Counted from the stretch's first letter, positions 7,758-19,376 are shown. The stretch is DNA of 64,000 nt from Actinomadura litoris (GCF_009733595.1 NZ_WOFH01000009.1:186001-250000), one strand, 5' to 3'. Numbers and translations are program-made. The notes: generated by a model not told the origin, from the letters alone.

Positions 7758-9200
7758 TCACCCGTCGGTCTTCGGCTTGCCGCCGCCACCGGCGCCGCCA
7801 CCGCCGCCGGCACCGCCCTCTCCGCCGTCCGGCGGCTCGCTGGTCGGCTTCTCACTCGTCGGCGGCTTCTCGCTCGTCGGCGGCTTCTCGCTGGTCGGCG
7901 GGGTGTCGCTGGAGGGCGGCTCGGTCGTCGGCTCGCGGGTCGGCTCCCGCGTCGGGCGGCGGGTCGGTATGCGGGTCTGCGTCGGCTCCTCCGACTCCTC
8001 GTCGGTCGGGCTCGGGGACTCCGACTCCGACTCCGAGACCGACGGGGTGACGGGCGTGCTCGGATCGTTGCCCCCGCGCTTGGCCATGGCCACGCCCACC
8101 ACCAGCGCGAGGATGAGGATCGCGAGCACGGCCGCGACGATCGGCAGCTTGGACTTGCGGCGCGGCTCGAAGTCGTCGTACCCGGCGCCACGGGTGCCGC
8201 CCGCGTAGGGGGGACCCGCGGCGGGCGGGAGCGTCCCGGTGTAGTCGGCGGGCGACACGCGCTGCGTCCGGCCGCCGGGCGGGCCCCCGGCGTGCGGCAG
8301 CGCGGCGGCGGCGCCCGCTCCGGCGGCGAGCGTCGAGCCCTCCGCGAGCAGCGTGGTCGCCTGCGCCGGGTCGTCCAGGCGGGTCTGCCCGGCGCCGCCG
8401 GGGCCGCTGCCGATCAGCGCCATCATGAGCTGCTGCGCGGTGGGCCGCCGCTCGGGCTCCTTGACCAGGCACGCCGCGATCAGCCGGTGCAGGTCGGCGG
8501 GGACGCCCTCCAGCGACGGCGGCTCGTGCATCACCCGGTTGATCACCGCGACGACCGTGTCGTCGCCGAAGGGCGGGTGGCCGGTCGCGGCGAACACCAG
8601 CGTGGTCGCCCACGCCCACACGTCCACGGCCTCGGTCAGGGTCGCGCCCGCGACCTGCTCGGGCGCCATGTAGGACGGGGTGCCGATCGCCTTGGTCGCG
8701 GCGGTCTGCCCGGTGTCCAGGGCCCGCGCGATACCGAAGTCGATCACCCGGGGGCCGTCCGGCGCCATGATCACGTTGTGCGGCTTGAAGTCGCGGTGCA
8801 CGATGCCGGCCTGGTGGATCGCCACCAGCGCGGTCACGGTGCCGATCGCGAGCCGGTCCAGCGGGGCGCCGGTGATCGGCCCCTGCTCGGTGACCTGCTT
8901 GTACAGCGATGGGCCCGGGACGTACTCGCTGGCGATGTAGGGCTGGTCGCCCGCGACGTCGGCCTCCAGCACCTGCGCGGTGCAGAACCGCGCGACCTGC
9001 TTGGCGGCCTGCGCCTCGCGGACGAACCGGTTGCGCGCGGCGGCGTCACCGGCCAGGTCGGCGCGCAGCAGCTTGATCGCGGCCCGGTTCCCGGAGGCGT
9101 CGACGCCCGCGTAGACGACGCCCTGGCCGCCCTCTCCGAGCCGGTCGACGATCTCGTACGAGCCAAGCCGCCGGGGATCTCCCGGCTGCAGCTCCGGCAT
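7758..9200 (-). CDS. Receptor-type Ser/Thr protein kinase with Ser/Thr/Pro-rich extracellular tail
   Basis: 480 residues. The PknB-type kinase domain covers about residues 14-270: glycine loop LGEGGQGVVY, K43 in AAIKLL, catalytic HRDFKPHN, DFG in VIDFGIAR and the APE motif in SYMAPEQVAG. A linker leads to one membrane helix (IVAAVLAILILALVVGVAM). The external tail is low complexity: an acidic Ser run, TREPTREP repeats, a TSEKPP triplet repeat and a glycine-rich end. There are no PASTA domains. It probably senses an external or envelope signal. It is divergent from the S9 peptidase across 182 bp. Confidence 0.93.
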   Translation of the reverse strand: MPELQPGDPRRLGSYEIVDRLGEGGQGVVYAGVDASGNRAAIKLLRADLAGDAAARNRFVREAQAAKQVARFCTAQVLEADVAGDQPYIASEYVPGPSLYKQVTEQGPITGAPLDRLAIGTVTALVAIHQAGIVHRDFKPHNVIMAPDGPRVIDFGIARALDTGQTAATKAIGTPSYMAPEQVAGATLTEAVDVWAWATTLVFAATGHPPFGDDTVVAVINRVMHEPPSLEGVPADLHRLIAACLVKEPERRPTAQQLMMALIGSGPGGAGQTRLDDPAQATTLLAEGSTLAAGAGAAAALPHAGGPPGGRTQRVSPADYTGTLPPAAGPPYAGGTRGAGYDDFEPRRKSKLPIVAAVLAILILALVVGVAMAKRGGNDPSTPVTPSVSESESESPSPTDEESEEPTQTRIPTRRPTREPTREPTTEPPSSDTPPTSEKPPTSEKPPTSEKPTSEPPDGGEGGAGGGGGAGGGGKPKTDG

Positions 9201-9382
9201 GGACCACTCCTTCTAGCGCCCGCGACGACGAACGTGGTTGGGGAAGCTCCGAGCTTACGCGAGCGCGGACCCGGCCACGGAAGGTTCGATGTCCGCACGG
9301 CGACGACCCGTGATCATAGGGCCAGCGGGCCCGCCGTGCGCCCTACTTCGGGTTCGGCGCCGTGCTGGCAGACTCTGGTGCC

Positions 9383-11464
9383 ATGAGCATCAGCTATCCG
9401 CGGCAGAGCGCCCGCACCCGGCGCTTCACCCTCGGCGTCCCGCGCGCCTTCCAGATCGCGCCGGACGGTGCGCGCGTGGCCTTCCTGCGCACCAGGGCCG
9501 GCGACGACCCGGTCACCTGCCTGTGGACGCTGGACACCGCCACCGGTGAGGAGCGGCTCGTCGCCGACCCTGCCGCCCTGGACGTGCCGGGCGAGGAGAA
9601 CCTGCCCGCCGAGGAGCGGGCCCGCCGCGAGCGCGCCCGCGAGCAGGCGGGCGGCGTCGTCGGCTACGCGACCGACCGCGCCATGCGGCAGGCCGTCTTC
9701 GCCCTCGGCGGACGCCTCCATGTGGCCGATCTTGAGTCCGGGCGGGTGCGGGAGCTGCCCGCGCAGGCGCCGGTGTTCGACCCGCGCCCCGACCCGGCCG
9801 GGCGCCGCGTCGCCTACGTCTCGGGCCGGACGCTGCGGATCATCGAGATGGACGGCACCGAGGACCGGGCGCTCGTCCAGCCCGAGTCCGACCAGGTGTC
9901 CTACGGCCTCGCCGAGTTCGTGGCGGCCGAGGAGATGAACCGGATGCGCGGCTACTGGTGGGCGCCGGACGGCGGCACGCTGCTGGTCGCCCGGGTGGAC
10001 GAGACGCCCGTGCAGCGCTGGCACGTCGCCGACCCCGCCAACCCCGAGCGGCCGCCCGGCGAGATCGCCTACCCGGCCGCCGGGACGCCGAACGCGCTGG
10101 TCTCGCTCGTGCTGCTGAAGGTGGACGGCCGCCGCGTCGCGGTCGCCTGGGACCGCGGCGAGTTCCCCTACCTGGTGACGGCCGCGTGGGACCGGCACGG
10201 CCTGCTGATCGTCGTGCAGCCGCGCGACCAGCGGTCCCAGCGGGTGCTGCGGGTGGACCCGTCCAACGGCGAGACGGCGCTGCTGCACAACGAGCACGAC
10301 CCGGTGTGGACCGACATCGTGCCGGGCATCCCCGCCCGGACGGGCGGCGGCGACCTCGTCTGGATCACCGAGGACCACGACACCGCCACGCGCCGGATCA
10401 CGGTCGGCGGCAAGCCGGTCACGCCGCCCGGCCTCCAGGTGCGGTCGGTGCTCGGGGTGGAGGACGGCTCGATCCTGTTCACCGCCTCCGAGGACCCGAC
10501 GGAGATCCACCTCTACTCCCTCGACGCCGGTGAGGTGTCACGGATCAGTGAGGGGCGGGGCGTGTTCAGCGGTGCCCGCTCGGGCGAGGTCACCGTGGTC
10601 ACGGGGGCGCGGCTCGACGCCCCCGGTACGGAGGTGGAGGTGCGCGGGCCGTCCGGGACGCACGCCGTCGCCTCGCTCGCCGAGACCCCGGTGATCACGC
10701 CGAGGGTGGAGCTGCTGCGCGCGGGCGACCGGGAGATCCGCACCGCCGTGCTGCTGCCCACCGGCTGGGAGCCGGGCGACGGGCGGCTGCCCGTGCTGCT
10801 CGACCCCTACGGCGGGCCGCACGCGCAGCGCGTCCTCGCGGTCCAGCGGGCGTACTGCGAGGCGCAGTGGCTGGCCGACCAGGGCTTCGCCGTCGTCATC
10901 GCCGACGGGCGCGGCACCCCCGGGCGCGGTCCGGGGTGGGAGCGCGAGGTGCGCGGCGACTTCGTCGGGCCCGTGCTGGACGACCAGATCACCGCGCTGG
11001 TCGAGGCGGCGAGGCAGCACCCCGACGCGCTCGACCTCGACCGGGTCGGCATCCGGGGCTGGTCGTTCGGCGGCTGGCTCGCGGGCCTCGCCGTGCTGCG
11101 CCGCCCGGACGTGTTCCACGTGGGCATCGCCGGGGCGCCCGTCACCGACTGGCGCCTGTACGACACCCACTACACCGAGCGCTACCTCGGCCACCCCGAC
11201 GAGGAGCCCGAGGGCTACGCCGCGAACTCGCTGGTCGAGATGGCCGGCGACCTGGAGCGGCCGCTGATGATCATCCATGGGCTGGCGGACGACAACGTGG
11301 TCGCGGCGCACACGCTGCGGCTGTCGTCGGCGCTGGTGGCGGCGGGCCGCCCGCACACCGTGCTGCCCCTGTCGGGCGTCACGCACATGACGCCGCAGGA
11401 GGTCGTGGCCGAGAACCTCCTGCTGATCCAGGTCGACTACCTGAAGGCGGCCCTGGCCCGCTGA
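9383..11464 (+). CDS. S9 family prolyl oligopeptidase / dipeptidyl-peptidase IV-like
   Basis: 693 residues from ATG 9383; an in-frame GTG at 9362 is an alternative, and neither has a strong ribosome site. The N-terminal ~430 residues form a DPP-IV-type beta-propeller (for example YGLAEFVAAEEMNRMRGYWW, a DPP-IV signature with the double Glu). The C-terminal alpha/beta hydrolase has nucleophile S561 in GWSFGG, the acid in HGLADDNV (D636/D637) and H668 in GVTHM. It lacks an obvious signal peptide and is probably cytosolic, removing N-terminal X-Pro dipeptides or trimming small peptides. Confidence 0.92.
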   Translation: MSISYPRQSARTRRFTLGVPRAFQIAPDGARVAFLRTRAGDDPVTCLWTLDTATGEERLVADPAALDVPGEENLPAEERARRERAREQAGGVVGYATDRAMRQAVFALGGRLHVADLESGRVRELPAQAPVFDPRPDPAGRRVAYVSGRTLRIIEMDGTEDRALVQPESDQVSYGLAEFVAAEEMNRMRGYWWAPDGGTLLVARVDETPVQRWHVADPANPERPPGEIAYPAAGTPNALVSLVLLKVDGRRVAVAWDRGEFPYLVTAAWDRHGLLIVVQPRDQRSQRVLRVDPSNGETALLHNEHDPVWTDIVPGIPARTGGGDLVWITEDHDTATRRITVGGKPVTPPGLQVRSVLGVEDGSILFTASEDPTEIHLYSLDAGEVSRISEGRGVFSGARSGEVTVVTGARLDAPGTEVEVRGPSGTHAVASLAETPVITPRVELLRAGDREIRTAVLLPTGWEPGDGRLPVLLDPYGGPHAQRVLAVQRAYCEAQWLADQGFAVVIADGRGTPGRGPGWEREVRGDFVGPVLDDQITALVEAARQHPDALDLDRVGIRGWSFGGWLAGLAVLRRPDVFHVGIAGAPVTDWRLYDTHYTERYLGHPDEEPEGYAANSLVEMAGDLERPLMIIHGLADDNVVAAHTLRLSSALVAAGRPHTVLPLSGVTHMTPQEVVAENLLLIQVDYLKAALAR

Positions 11465-11475
11465 CGCGCCCCCGG

Positions 11476-11500
11476 CCCGCGGGCGCGTGGAGCCCGCGGG
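11476..11500. terminator. Hairpin between convergent S9 peptidase and ABC exporter genes
   Basis: CCCGCGGGC (11476-11484) pairs with GCCCGCGGG (11492-11500), a 9-bp stem with a 7-base loop directly between the two stop codons. It probably serves both directions; there is no T-run. Confidence 0.5.
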
Positions 11501-13246
11501 TCAGGGGGTGCCGTGCCAGGACGCCCACAGCGCCGCGTAGGAGCCCTCGCGCGCGATCAGCTCGTCGTGGGTGCCGAGCTCGGTGACGCGGCCGTCCTCG
11601 ACCACCGCGACGCGGTCGGCGTCGTGGGCGGTGTGCAGGCGGTGCGCGATCGCCACGACGGTCCGGCCGTCCAGGACGGCGGCGAGCGAGCGCTCCAGGC
11701 GGCGCGCGGCGCGCGGGTCGAGCAGCGAGGTCGCCTCGTCCAGCACCAGCGTGTGCGGGTCGGCGAGGACGAGCCGCGCGAGCGCGAGCTGCTGCGCCTG
11801 CGCGGGCGACAGCGTCGCGGCGTCCGCGCCGGTGGCGCCCGCGCCGACCCGGGCGTCCAGGCCGGGGCCGTCCCAGTCGACGGCCTCCAGCACCTGCGCG
11901 ATCTCGGCGTCGGAGGCCCCCGGCCGCGCCATCACGAGGTTCTCGCGGAGCGTGCCCTGGAACACGTGGTGCTCCTGGGTGACCAGCGCGACATGGCCGC
12001 GCAGGTCGTCCAGCGGCAGCTCGACGAGCGGGACGCCGCCGTCCGCGCCGACCGTGACCGCGCCGGCGCGCGGGCCGTCCACCCCGGCGAGCAGGCGGCC
12101 GAGCGTGGACTTGCCCGCGCCGCTCGGCCCGACCATGGCCAGCCGCTCCCCCGGTCTCAGGTCGAGGTCGACGCCGTGCAGGACGTCCTGCCCCGGCCGG
12201 TAGGAGTAGCGGACGCCGCGCGCCGTCAGCCGCTCCCCCTCGGGCACGCGGCCGCCCGCCGCGCGGTCGGGCGGCACGTGGCCGACACCGAGCAGCCGGG
12301 CCAGCGACGCGCCGCCGAGCTGGAGCTCGTCCAGCCGGAACAGCACGATGTCGACCGGCTCGATGAGCTGCTGCGCGTACAGGGTCGCCGCGGTCACCTG
12401 CGCGAGCGAGGCGTGGCCGTGGATGTAGAGGAACCCGCCGGTCACCAGCGTCGCGACGACCGGCAGCACGAGGCCGAGCTCGGCGGCGGGCAGCAGCACC
12501 ATCCGCAGCCGCAGCGTGTAGCGCTCGGCGCGGTAGGACTCGGCGATGTCGGCGTCGCCGCGCGCGTGCCGGCGGCCCGCGAGGCCGAGCGCCTCGACCG
12601 TCCGCGCGCCCTGGACGGTCTCGGTCAGCCCGGCCGCGATCCGCGACCACGCCGCGTTCTCGCGCAGGTAGCCGCCCCGGGCGCGGGGCAGGTACCAGCG
12701 CATCACCGCCCACAGCAGCGGCGCGGTGACCAGCGCGGGCAGCGCGACCAGCGGGCCGGTCAGCAGCAGCGCCCCGGCGGTGAACCCGCCGACGACGACC
12801 GCGACGAGCGTCTCGGGCAGCGCGTAGCGGACGGACGAGGCGAGCGTGTCCACGTCGCGGGACGCGCGGGTCACGAGGTCGCCGGTGCCCGCGCGCTCGA
12901 CCCGCGACAGCGGCAGCGCCAGGACGCGGTCGACGAACTCCTCCCGCAGCTCGGCCAGCACCCGCTCGCCGAGCCTGGCCGAGGCGAAGTAGGCGTACCG
13001 GGTCAGCACCGCCTGGACGGTCACGAACCCGGCGATGGCGAGGCCGACGGCGTCGATCGCCGCGTGCCCGTCGCGAACGCCCTCGACCAGCTCGCCGAGC
13101 AGCCGGGGCGTCACCAGGCCCGTCGCGGCGGCCAGCGCGTGCAGCGCCAGCACCCCGGCGAGCGCGCGCGGGTGCCGCACGATGAGCCGCCGCGCGTAGG
13201 TCCGCACCTGCGCGGGCGTCGCGACCGGCAGCGCCTCGGCGCTCAT
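11501..13246 (-). CDS. ABC exporter half-transporter, subunit 2 (intact Walker A/B, degenerate signature)
   Basis: 581 residues. An N-terminal six-helix exporter domain (about 20-310) is fused to an ATPase domain. Walker A is intact (GPSGAGKST), as is Walker B with its catalytic Glu (LVLDEATSLLDP), and the switch His is present in IAHRLHT. The signature is altered to LSPAQ instead of LSGGQ. The start ATG overlaps the stop of subunit 1 (ATGA, 13243-13246), so both halves are made in equal amounts. The defects of the two subunits are complementary, giving one working and one degenerate ATP site. The substrate is unknown; exporters of this shape carry lipids, peptides or drugs. Confidence 0.93.
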   Translation of the reverse strand: MSAEALPVATPAQVRTYARRLIVRHPRALAGVLALHALAAATGLVTPRLLGELVEGVRDGHAAIDAVGLAIAGFVTVQAVLTRYAYFASARLGERVLAELREEFVDRVLALPLSRVERAGTGDLVTRASRDVDTLASSVRYALPETLVAVVVGGFTAGALLLTGPLVALPALVTAPLLWAVMRWYLPRARGGYLRENAAWSRIAAGLTETVQGARTVEALGLAGRRHARGDADIAESYRAERYTLRLRMVLLPAAELGLVLPVVATLVTGGFLYIHGHASLAQVTAATLYAQQLIEPVDIVLFRLDELQLGGASLARLLGVGHVPPDRAAGGRVPEGERLTARGVRYSYRPGQDVLHGVDLDLRPGERLAMVGPSGAGKSTLGRLLAGVDGPRAGAVTVGADGGVPLVELPLDDLRGHVALVTQEHHVFQGTLRENLVMARPGASDAEIAQVLEAVDWDGPGLDARVGAGATGADAATLSPAQAQQLALARLVLADPHTLVLDEATSLLDPRAARRLERSLAAVLDGRTVVAIAHRLHTAHDADRVAVVEDGRVTELGTHDELIAREGSYAALWASWHGTP

Positions 13247-14970
13247 CTCCTCGCTCCTTCCGTCGCCGTGTCGGTGCCGCTGGTCTCGCCCCTGGTGACG
13301 ACGCCCGCGTAGCGGGGTTCGGTGTCGAGCAGGTGGCGGTGGGTGCCCTCGGCGACGACCTTTCCGTCCTGGACGAAGACGACGTGGTCGGCGCGGTCCA
13401 GCACCAGCGGGCTCGTCGTGCACACGAGGGTGGTGCGCCCGGCGCGGGCCGGGCCGAGCCTGCCCGCGATGCGCGCCTCGGTGTGCGCGTCCACCGCGCT
13501 CGTCGGCTCCACCAGGACGAGGACCTCCGGGTCGGCCACGAGCGCCCGCGCGAGGCGGAGGCGCTGCTGCTGGCCGCCGGAGAACTCCCGGCCCGCCTCG
13601 GCGACGTGGGCGTCCAGGCCGGTGGAGTCGACGACGTCCTCGACGCACGCGGCGCGGATCGCGGCCCGGAGCGCCGCCCCGCCGTCGTCCGGCGCGGACG
13701 GCGGCGTCAGGGTCTCGGCGAGCGGCCCGGAGAACAGCCGGTCCTCGTTCACCGCGACGAGGACCCGCCGCCTGAGGTCCGCGACCGCGTGGAGCGGGAC
13801 GCCGCCGAAGTCGACCTCGCCCTCCTCGTAGCGGCCGAGCCGGTCAGCGATGGCCTGCGCGTCGCGCGGGTCGGCCGCCGCGACCGCCGTCACCCGTCCG
13901 GGCCGCACGACCAGCCCGGAGGCGATGTCGGTCAGCTCGGCGGGCGCCGCCGGACGCCGCGTCCCCGCCTCGGGCAGCTCGGGCTCGACGTCCAGCAGGG
14001 CCTTCACCCGGCCCGCCGCGACCAGCCCCTTGGTGACCTTGCCCGCCGCCTCCCCGAGGGTCTTCAGCGGGACGATCAGGAACACCGCGTAGCCGTAGAA
14101 GGCGACCAGCTCGCCGACGCCGATCGCCCCGTCGGCGGCGAACCGGGCGCCGACCCACGTCACCAGCGCGATCAGCAGGCCGGGCAGCAGCACCTCGGCG
14201 CCGTTCATCCGGGTCTCCGCCCGCGCGGCCGCCACCCCGGCGACGCGCACCCGCTGCGACTCCGCGCGGTAGCGGCCGGAGAACAGCGGCTCGCCGCCGA
14301 TGCCGCGCAGCACCCGCAGGCCCGCGACGAGGTCGGTGGCGTGGCCGCTCAGCTCGCCGACCATCTCCCGGTGCGCCGCCTCGCGGTCGCGGTAGGGGCG
14401 CAGCAGCGGCGCCGCGGCCAGCAGGATCAGCGGCACGCCCACCAGCACGATCAGCCCGAGCTGCGGCGAGGTCGACAGCAGGATGCCCGCGACCACGACG
14501 ATCGCGACGACCGCGCCGGTGCCGCGCGCGACGATGTCCATGGCCTCGCCGAGGTGCGCCACGTCCGACAGGCCGATGCTCACGACCTCGCCCGCGCTCG
14601 TCCGCTTCGGCAGCGTCGCGCCGAGCCGGGTGGACTGCCGGGTGACGACCTGGACCGTCCGGTAGGCGGCCGACAGCCAGTTGAACACCGCGAACCGGTG
14701 CCGGGTGACTCCGGTCACCGCCTGCGTGACGCCGAGCCCGGTGAGCACGGCCGCCCACAGCAGCAGCGCGCTCCCGTCGCGGGCGAGGATGCCGTCGCCG
14801 ATGGCGCGGCCGATGGCCGCGGGCATCAGGGCCTGGCTCAGCATCCAGACCACGCCGAGGGAGGCGCCCGCGACACTGCTGCGCCACTGATGCCGCAGCA
14901 GCCACAACAGGTAGCGGGCGGGGGAGCTGTGGTCGGGGCTGCCAGGGTCGGTTTCCGGCAACGATCTCAC
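13243..14970 (-). CDS. ABC exporter half-transporter, subunit 1 (degenerate Walker A/B, intact signature)
   Basis: 575 residues, first gene of the pair. An exporter membrane domain (about 30-320) is followed by a nucleotide-binding domain that has lost its own ATP-binding residues. The Walker A position reads VAAADPRDAQ with no GxxGxGKS. Walker B is VLVLVEPTS, with Val in place of the Asp. The switch-His region is CTTSPL. The signature FSGGQQQR is intact and would complete the ATP site of subunit 2. The start is GTG with a poor ribosome site. The fold and pairing are typical of heterodimeric exporters; the extent of decay in this half is notable. Confidence 0.92.
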   Translation of the reverse strand: MRSLPETDPGSPDHSSPARYLLWLLRHQWRSSVAGASLGVVWMLSQALMPAAIGRAIGDGILARDGSALLLWAAVLTGLGVTQAVTGVTRHRFAVFNWLSAAYRTVQVVTRQSTRLGATLPKRTSAGEVVSIGLSDVAHLGEAMDIVARGTGAVVAIVVVAGILLSTSPQLGLIVLVGVPLILLAAAPLLRPYRDREAAHREMVGELSGHATDLVAGLRVLRGIGGEPLFSGRYRAESQRVRVAGVAAARAETRMNGAEVLLPGLLIALVTWVGARFAADGAIGVGELVAFYGYAVFLIVPLKTLGEAAGKVTKGLVAAGRVKALLDVEPELPEAGTRRPAAPAELTDIASGLVVRPGRVTAVAAADPRDAQAIADRLGRYEEGEVDFGGVPLHAVADLRRRVLVAVNEDRLFSGPLAETLTPPSAPDDGGAALRAAIRAACVEDVVDSTGLDAHVAEAGREFSGGQQQRLRLARALVADPEVLVLVEPTSAVDAHTEARIAGRLGPARAGRTTLVCTTSPLVLDRADHVVFVQDGKVVAEGTHRHLLDTEPRYAGVVTRGETSGTDTATEGARR

Positions 14971-15322
14971 CGGACGAACATAGACACGGCCGCCCGGCGG
15001 GTCGACCGATTTTCCCGGCGGCGGCCGCGCCCGTAAGAGGCGCGGTCAAGTCCCCTCCCCTGTGTGGGCGGGGTGTCGGCGCGTCCGCGCGGCGGCGGCG
15101 CCGGGGGATGCGTCAGGGCGGACGGAGGCGCTAAAGTCGACATGTACGGAGTGAAAATCTCACCGCACCATGAGCCAGACCGCACCACGAGCCGGGATCC
15201 CTGCGGCCACGAAGACGCCGTCGGCCCGGCGCGGCCCGGTCCCGCCCGCCCGCGCGCAGGAATAAACCGGAACGGTCCGGCCGTTGCCAGTGCCGTCGCC
15301 AGCCCCGACTTCCGGAAGCCTT
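14971..15322. other. Intergenic region between divergent ABC exporter and PP2C genes
   Basis: 352 bp without a convincing gene. It holds the divergent promoters. The stretch near 15134-15175 is less GC-rich and may be the promoter core for the phosphatase. No strong dyad or hairpin was found. Confidence 0.4.
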
Positions 15323-16540
15323 GTGAGCACAACGAGTCACCAGACGTCCGCCCTGGCACCAGGGGCCGAGGACAGGATCGACCTGCTCCTCATCGACGAC
15401 GACCCCGCCGACGTCCTCATGGTCGAGAAGATGCTCGCCGACAGCGGCCTGGACATCCAGATCACCGTCGCGGGCGACCTGTCTGCGGCGCGGCGCCGGC
15501 TCACCCGCCGCACCCAGTGCATCATCGTCGACCTGTCCGCCCCCGGCATCGACCGGCTGGACGGGCTGCGCCGCGTCCTCGCGATGGCGGGCGACGCCGC
15601 CGTCGTCGTGCTGACCGGCCTGAACGACTCCCACCTCGGCGTCCGCGCGGTCGCCGCCGGGGCCGGGGACTACCTCGTCAAGCAGGAGGTCGACGGGCCG
15701 CTGCTGGCCCGCGCGATCCGCTACTCGATCGAGCGCAAGCGCGCCGAGGAGACCGAGCGGCGGCTGGTCGAGGCGCGGATCCTCGGCCGCGAGAACGCCC
15801 GGCTGGAGCGCGGGCTGCTGCCCGTCCCGCTGATCGACGACCCGTCGCTGCGGCACCACACCCGCTACCGCCCCGGCCGCCGCCGCGCGCTGCTCGGCGG
15901 CGACTTCTACGACACCGTGCAGACCGAGGGCGGCGCGGTGCACCTGATGATCGGCGACGTGTGCGGGCACGGCCCCGACGAGGCGGCGCTCGGCGTCCAG
16001 CTCCGGATGGCCTGGCGGACGCTCGTGCTGGCCGGGCACACCGGCGAGCAGCTCCTCGGCACCCTCGACAGCGTCCTCGGGCACGAGCGGCGCAGCGAGG
16101 AGATCTTCACCACGCTCTGCATGATCACCATCGCGCCGTCCCGGCGGACCGCCCGGATGCACCTGGCGGGGCACCCCGCGCCGCTGCTGTTCCGCGAGCG
16201 TCCCGGCGGCGCCGAGGTCGCGGCGCTGCCGGAGTACGCGCACGGCCCCGCGCTCGGCCTGCTGCCCGGCGCCGAGTGGCCGACCACCGAGATCGACCTC
16301 GGCGAGAGCTGGGGGCTGATGCTCTACACCGACGGCCTCATCGAGGGACGCGTCGGCCGGGGCTCCGAGCGGCTCGGCACCGACGGGCTGGTGGAGCTCG
16401 CGCGGGTCGCGAGCGGCCGCGGCGCGAAGGGGCGCTCGCTCATCGACGAGCTGGTCACCGAGGTGGAGCGGCTCAACGGCGACTCCCTCACCGACGACCT
16501 GGCGGTGCTGCTGCTGTCGCGGCGGAGCGCGCTCATCTGA
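15323..16540 (+). CDS. Response-regulator / PP2C (SpoIIE/RsbU-type) Ser-Thr phosphatase
   Basis: 405 residues from GTG 15323, preceded by GGAAG; an upstream in-frame TTG at 15284 lacks that support. The N-terminus is a CheY-like receiver: acidic IDDDPAD, phosphoacceptor Asp in IIVDLSAPG, Thr in VVLTGLND and Lys in DYLVKQE. A short coiled linker (RYSIERKRAEETERRL) leads to a PP2C/SpoIIE domain with GGDFYD, VCGHGPDEA, the LYTDGLIE segment and the closing DDLAVLLL. Such proteins dephosphorylate anti-sigma-factor antagonists when their receiver is phosphorylated. No anti-sigma factor gene is next to it. Confidence 0.93.
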   Translation: MSTTSHQTSALAPGAEDRIDLLLIDDDPADVLMVEKMLADSGLDIQITVAGDLSAARRRLTRRTQCIIVDLSAPGIDRLDGLRRVLAMAGDAAVVVLTGLNDSHLGVRAVAAGAGDYLVKQEVDGPLLARAIRYSIERKRAEETERRLVEARILGRENARLERGLLPVPLIDDPSLRHHTRYRPGRRRALLGGDFYDTVQTEGGAVHLMIGDVCGHGPDEAALGVQLRMAWRTLVLAGHTGEQLLGTLDSVLGHERRSEEIFTTLCMITIAPSRRTARMHLAGHPAPLLFRERPGGAEVAALPEYAHGPALGLLPGAEWPTTEIDLGESWGLMLYTDGLIEGRVGRGSERLGTDGLVELARVASGRGAKGRSLIDELVTEVERLNGDSLTDDLAVLLLSRRSALI

Positions 16541-16671
16541 GCCCGCCCGACCCCCCGCGTGTCCGTCAATGTCGGCTGCGTCACCGCGCCGCCGAGTTCC
16601 CGGCCCCGCTATGAGGTCACTCACCTTCGCGCCCGCTCCCGAACGCCCCAGGTGGCCCCGCCGCTCGGTTC

Positions 16672-16686
16672 ATAGCCTGCGGCTAT
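16672..16686. promoter_or_regulatory. Dyad ATAGCC-TGC-GGCTAT upstream of sdhC
   Basis: A perfect 6+3+6 inverted repeat, with a further GGCTAT at 16748-16753 just after the sdhC start. Position suggests an operator or a small leader hairpin for the sdhCAB operon; no regulator can be assigned. Confidence 0.35.
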
Positions 16687-16744
16687 CGCCACGAGTTCCC
16701 TGATGACTTGGAACTCTTTCCCCAGGCAGACGTACCGTCGCGAG

Positions 16745-17434
16745 GTGGCTATAGCGATACCTGCGATCTACCGATCGACCGTCGGCAAGAAGGCCGTCAT
16801 GGCCGTGACCGGCGGCATCCTGGTGCTGTACCTGGTCGCGCACATGGTGGGGAACCTGAAGATCTTCCTCGGCGCGGAGGAGTTCAACCACTACGCGCAC
16901 TGGCTGCGGACGATCGGCGAGCCCGCGGTACCGCGCCGCACCGTGCTGACGCTGATCGAGGTCGTGCTCGGCGTCTCCGTCGTCCTGCACATGTGGTCGG
17001 CGGTGTCGCTCGGCAAGCGCGCCGCGCACGCGCGCCCGGTGAAGTACCAGTCGAAGAAGAAGTCGCACGCGCAGGGCTACGCCGTCCACACGATGCGGTA
17101 CGGCGGGATCATCATCGCGTTCTACATCGTCTGGCACCTGCTGGACCTCACCTTCTTCGTCGTGAACCCCAAGGGCTCCGACGCGACCCCCTACGAGCGG
17201 ATGGTCGCCGACTTCGACGCCTCCCGCTGGTACGTGACCGTCTGGTACGTCGCCGCGCTGCTGCTCGTCGGCCTGCACCTGCGGCACGGCATCTGGAGCG
17301 CGTTCCAGACGCTCGGCCTGCGCACGCCCCGGAAGGAGCGGGCCCTGCGGGCCCTCGCCAACACCGTCGCCGGGCTCGTGACGCTCGGCTTCGTCTCCGT
17401 CCCGCTGTCCATCACGTTCGGGTGGGTGAGCTGA
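16745..17434 (+). CDS. sdhC: Succinate dehydrogenase cytochrome b558 subunit (membrane anchor)
   Basis: About 229 residues from GTG 16745, chosen because the family starts shortly before STVGKKAVMAVTGG; an in-frame ATG at 16703 would add 14 residues, and neither has a clear ribosome site. Five hydrophobic helices and conserved His residues (LVAHMVGNLK, VVLHMWSAVS, IVWHLLDL, VGLHLRHGIWSAF) fit the diheme, single-polypeptide b558 anchor. It holds SdhA/SdhB on the inner face of the membrane and passes electrons to menaquinone. It is the first gene of sdhCAB, and the stop is 2 bp before sdhA. Confidence 0.92.
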   Translation: MAIAIPAIYRSTVGKKAVMAVTGGILVLYLVAHMVGNLKIFLGAEEFNHYAHWLRTIGEPAVPRRTVLTLIEVVLGVSVVLHMWSAVSLGKRAAHARPVKYQSKKKSHAQGYAVHTMRYGGIIIAFYIVWHLLDLTFFVVNPKGSDATPYERMVADFDASRWYVTVWYVAALLLVGLHLRHGIWSAFQTLGLRTPRKERALRALANTVAGLVTLGFVSVPLSITFGWVS

Positions 17435-17436
17435 CC

Positions 17437-19374
<1,938 letters not shown>

Positions 19375-19376
19375 TC

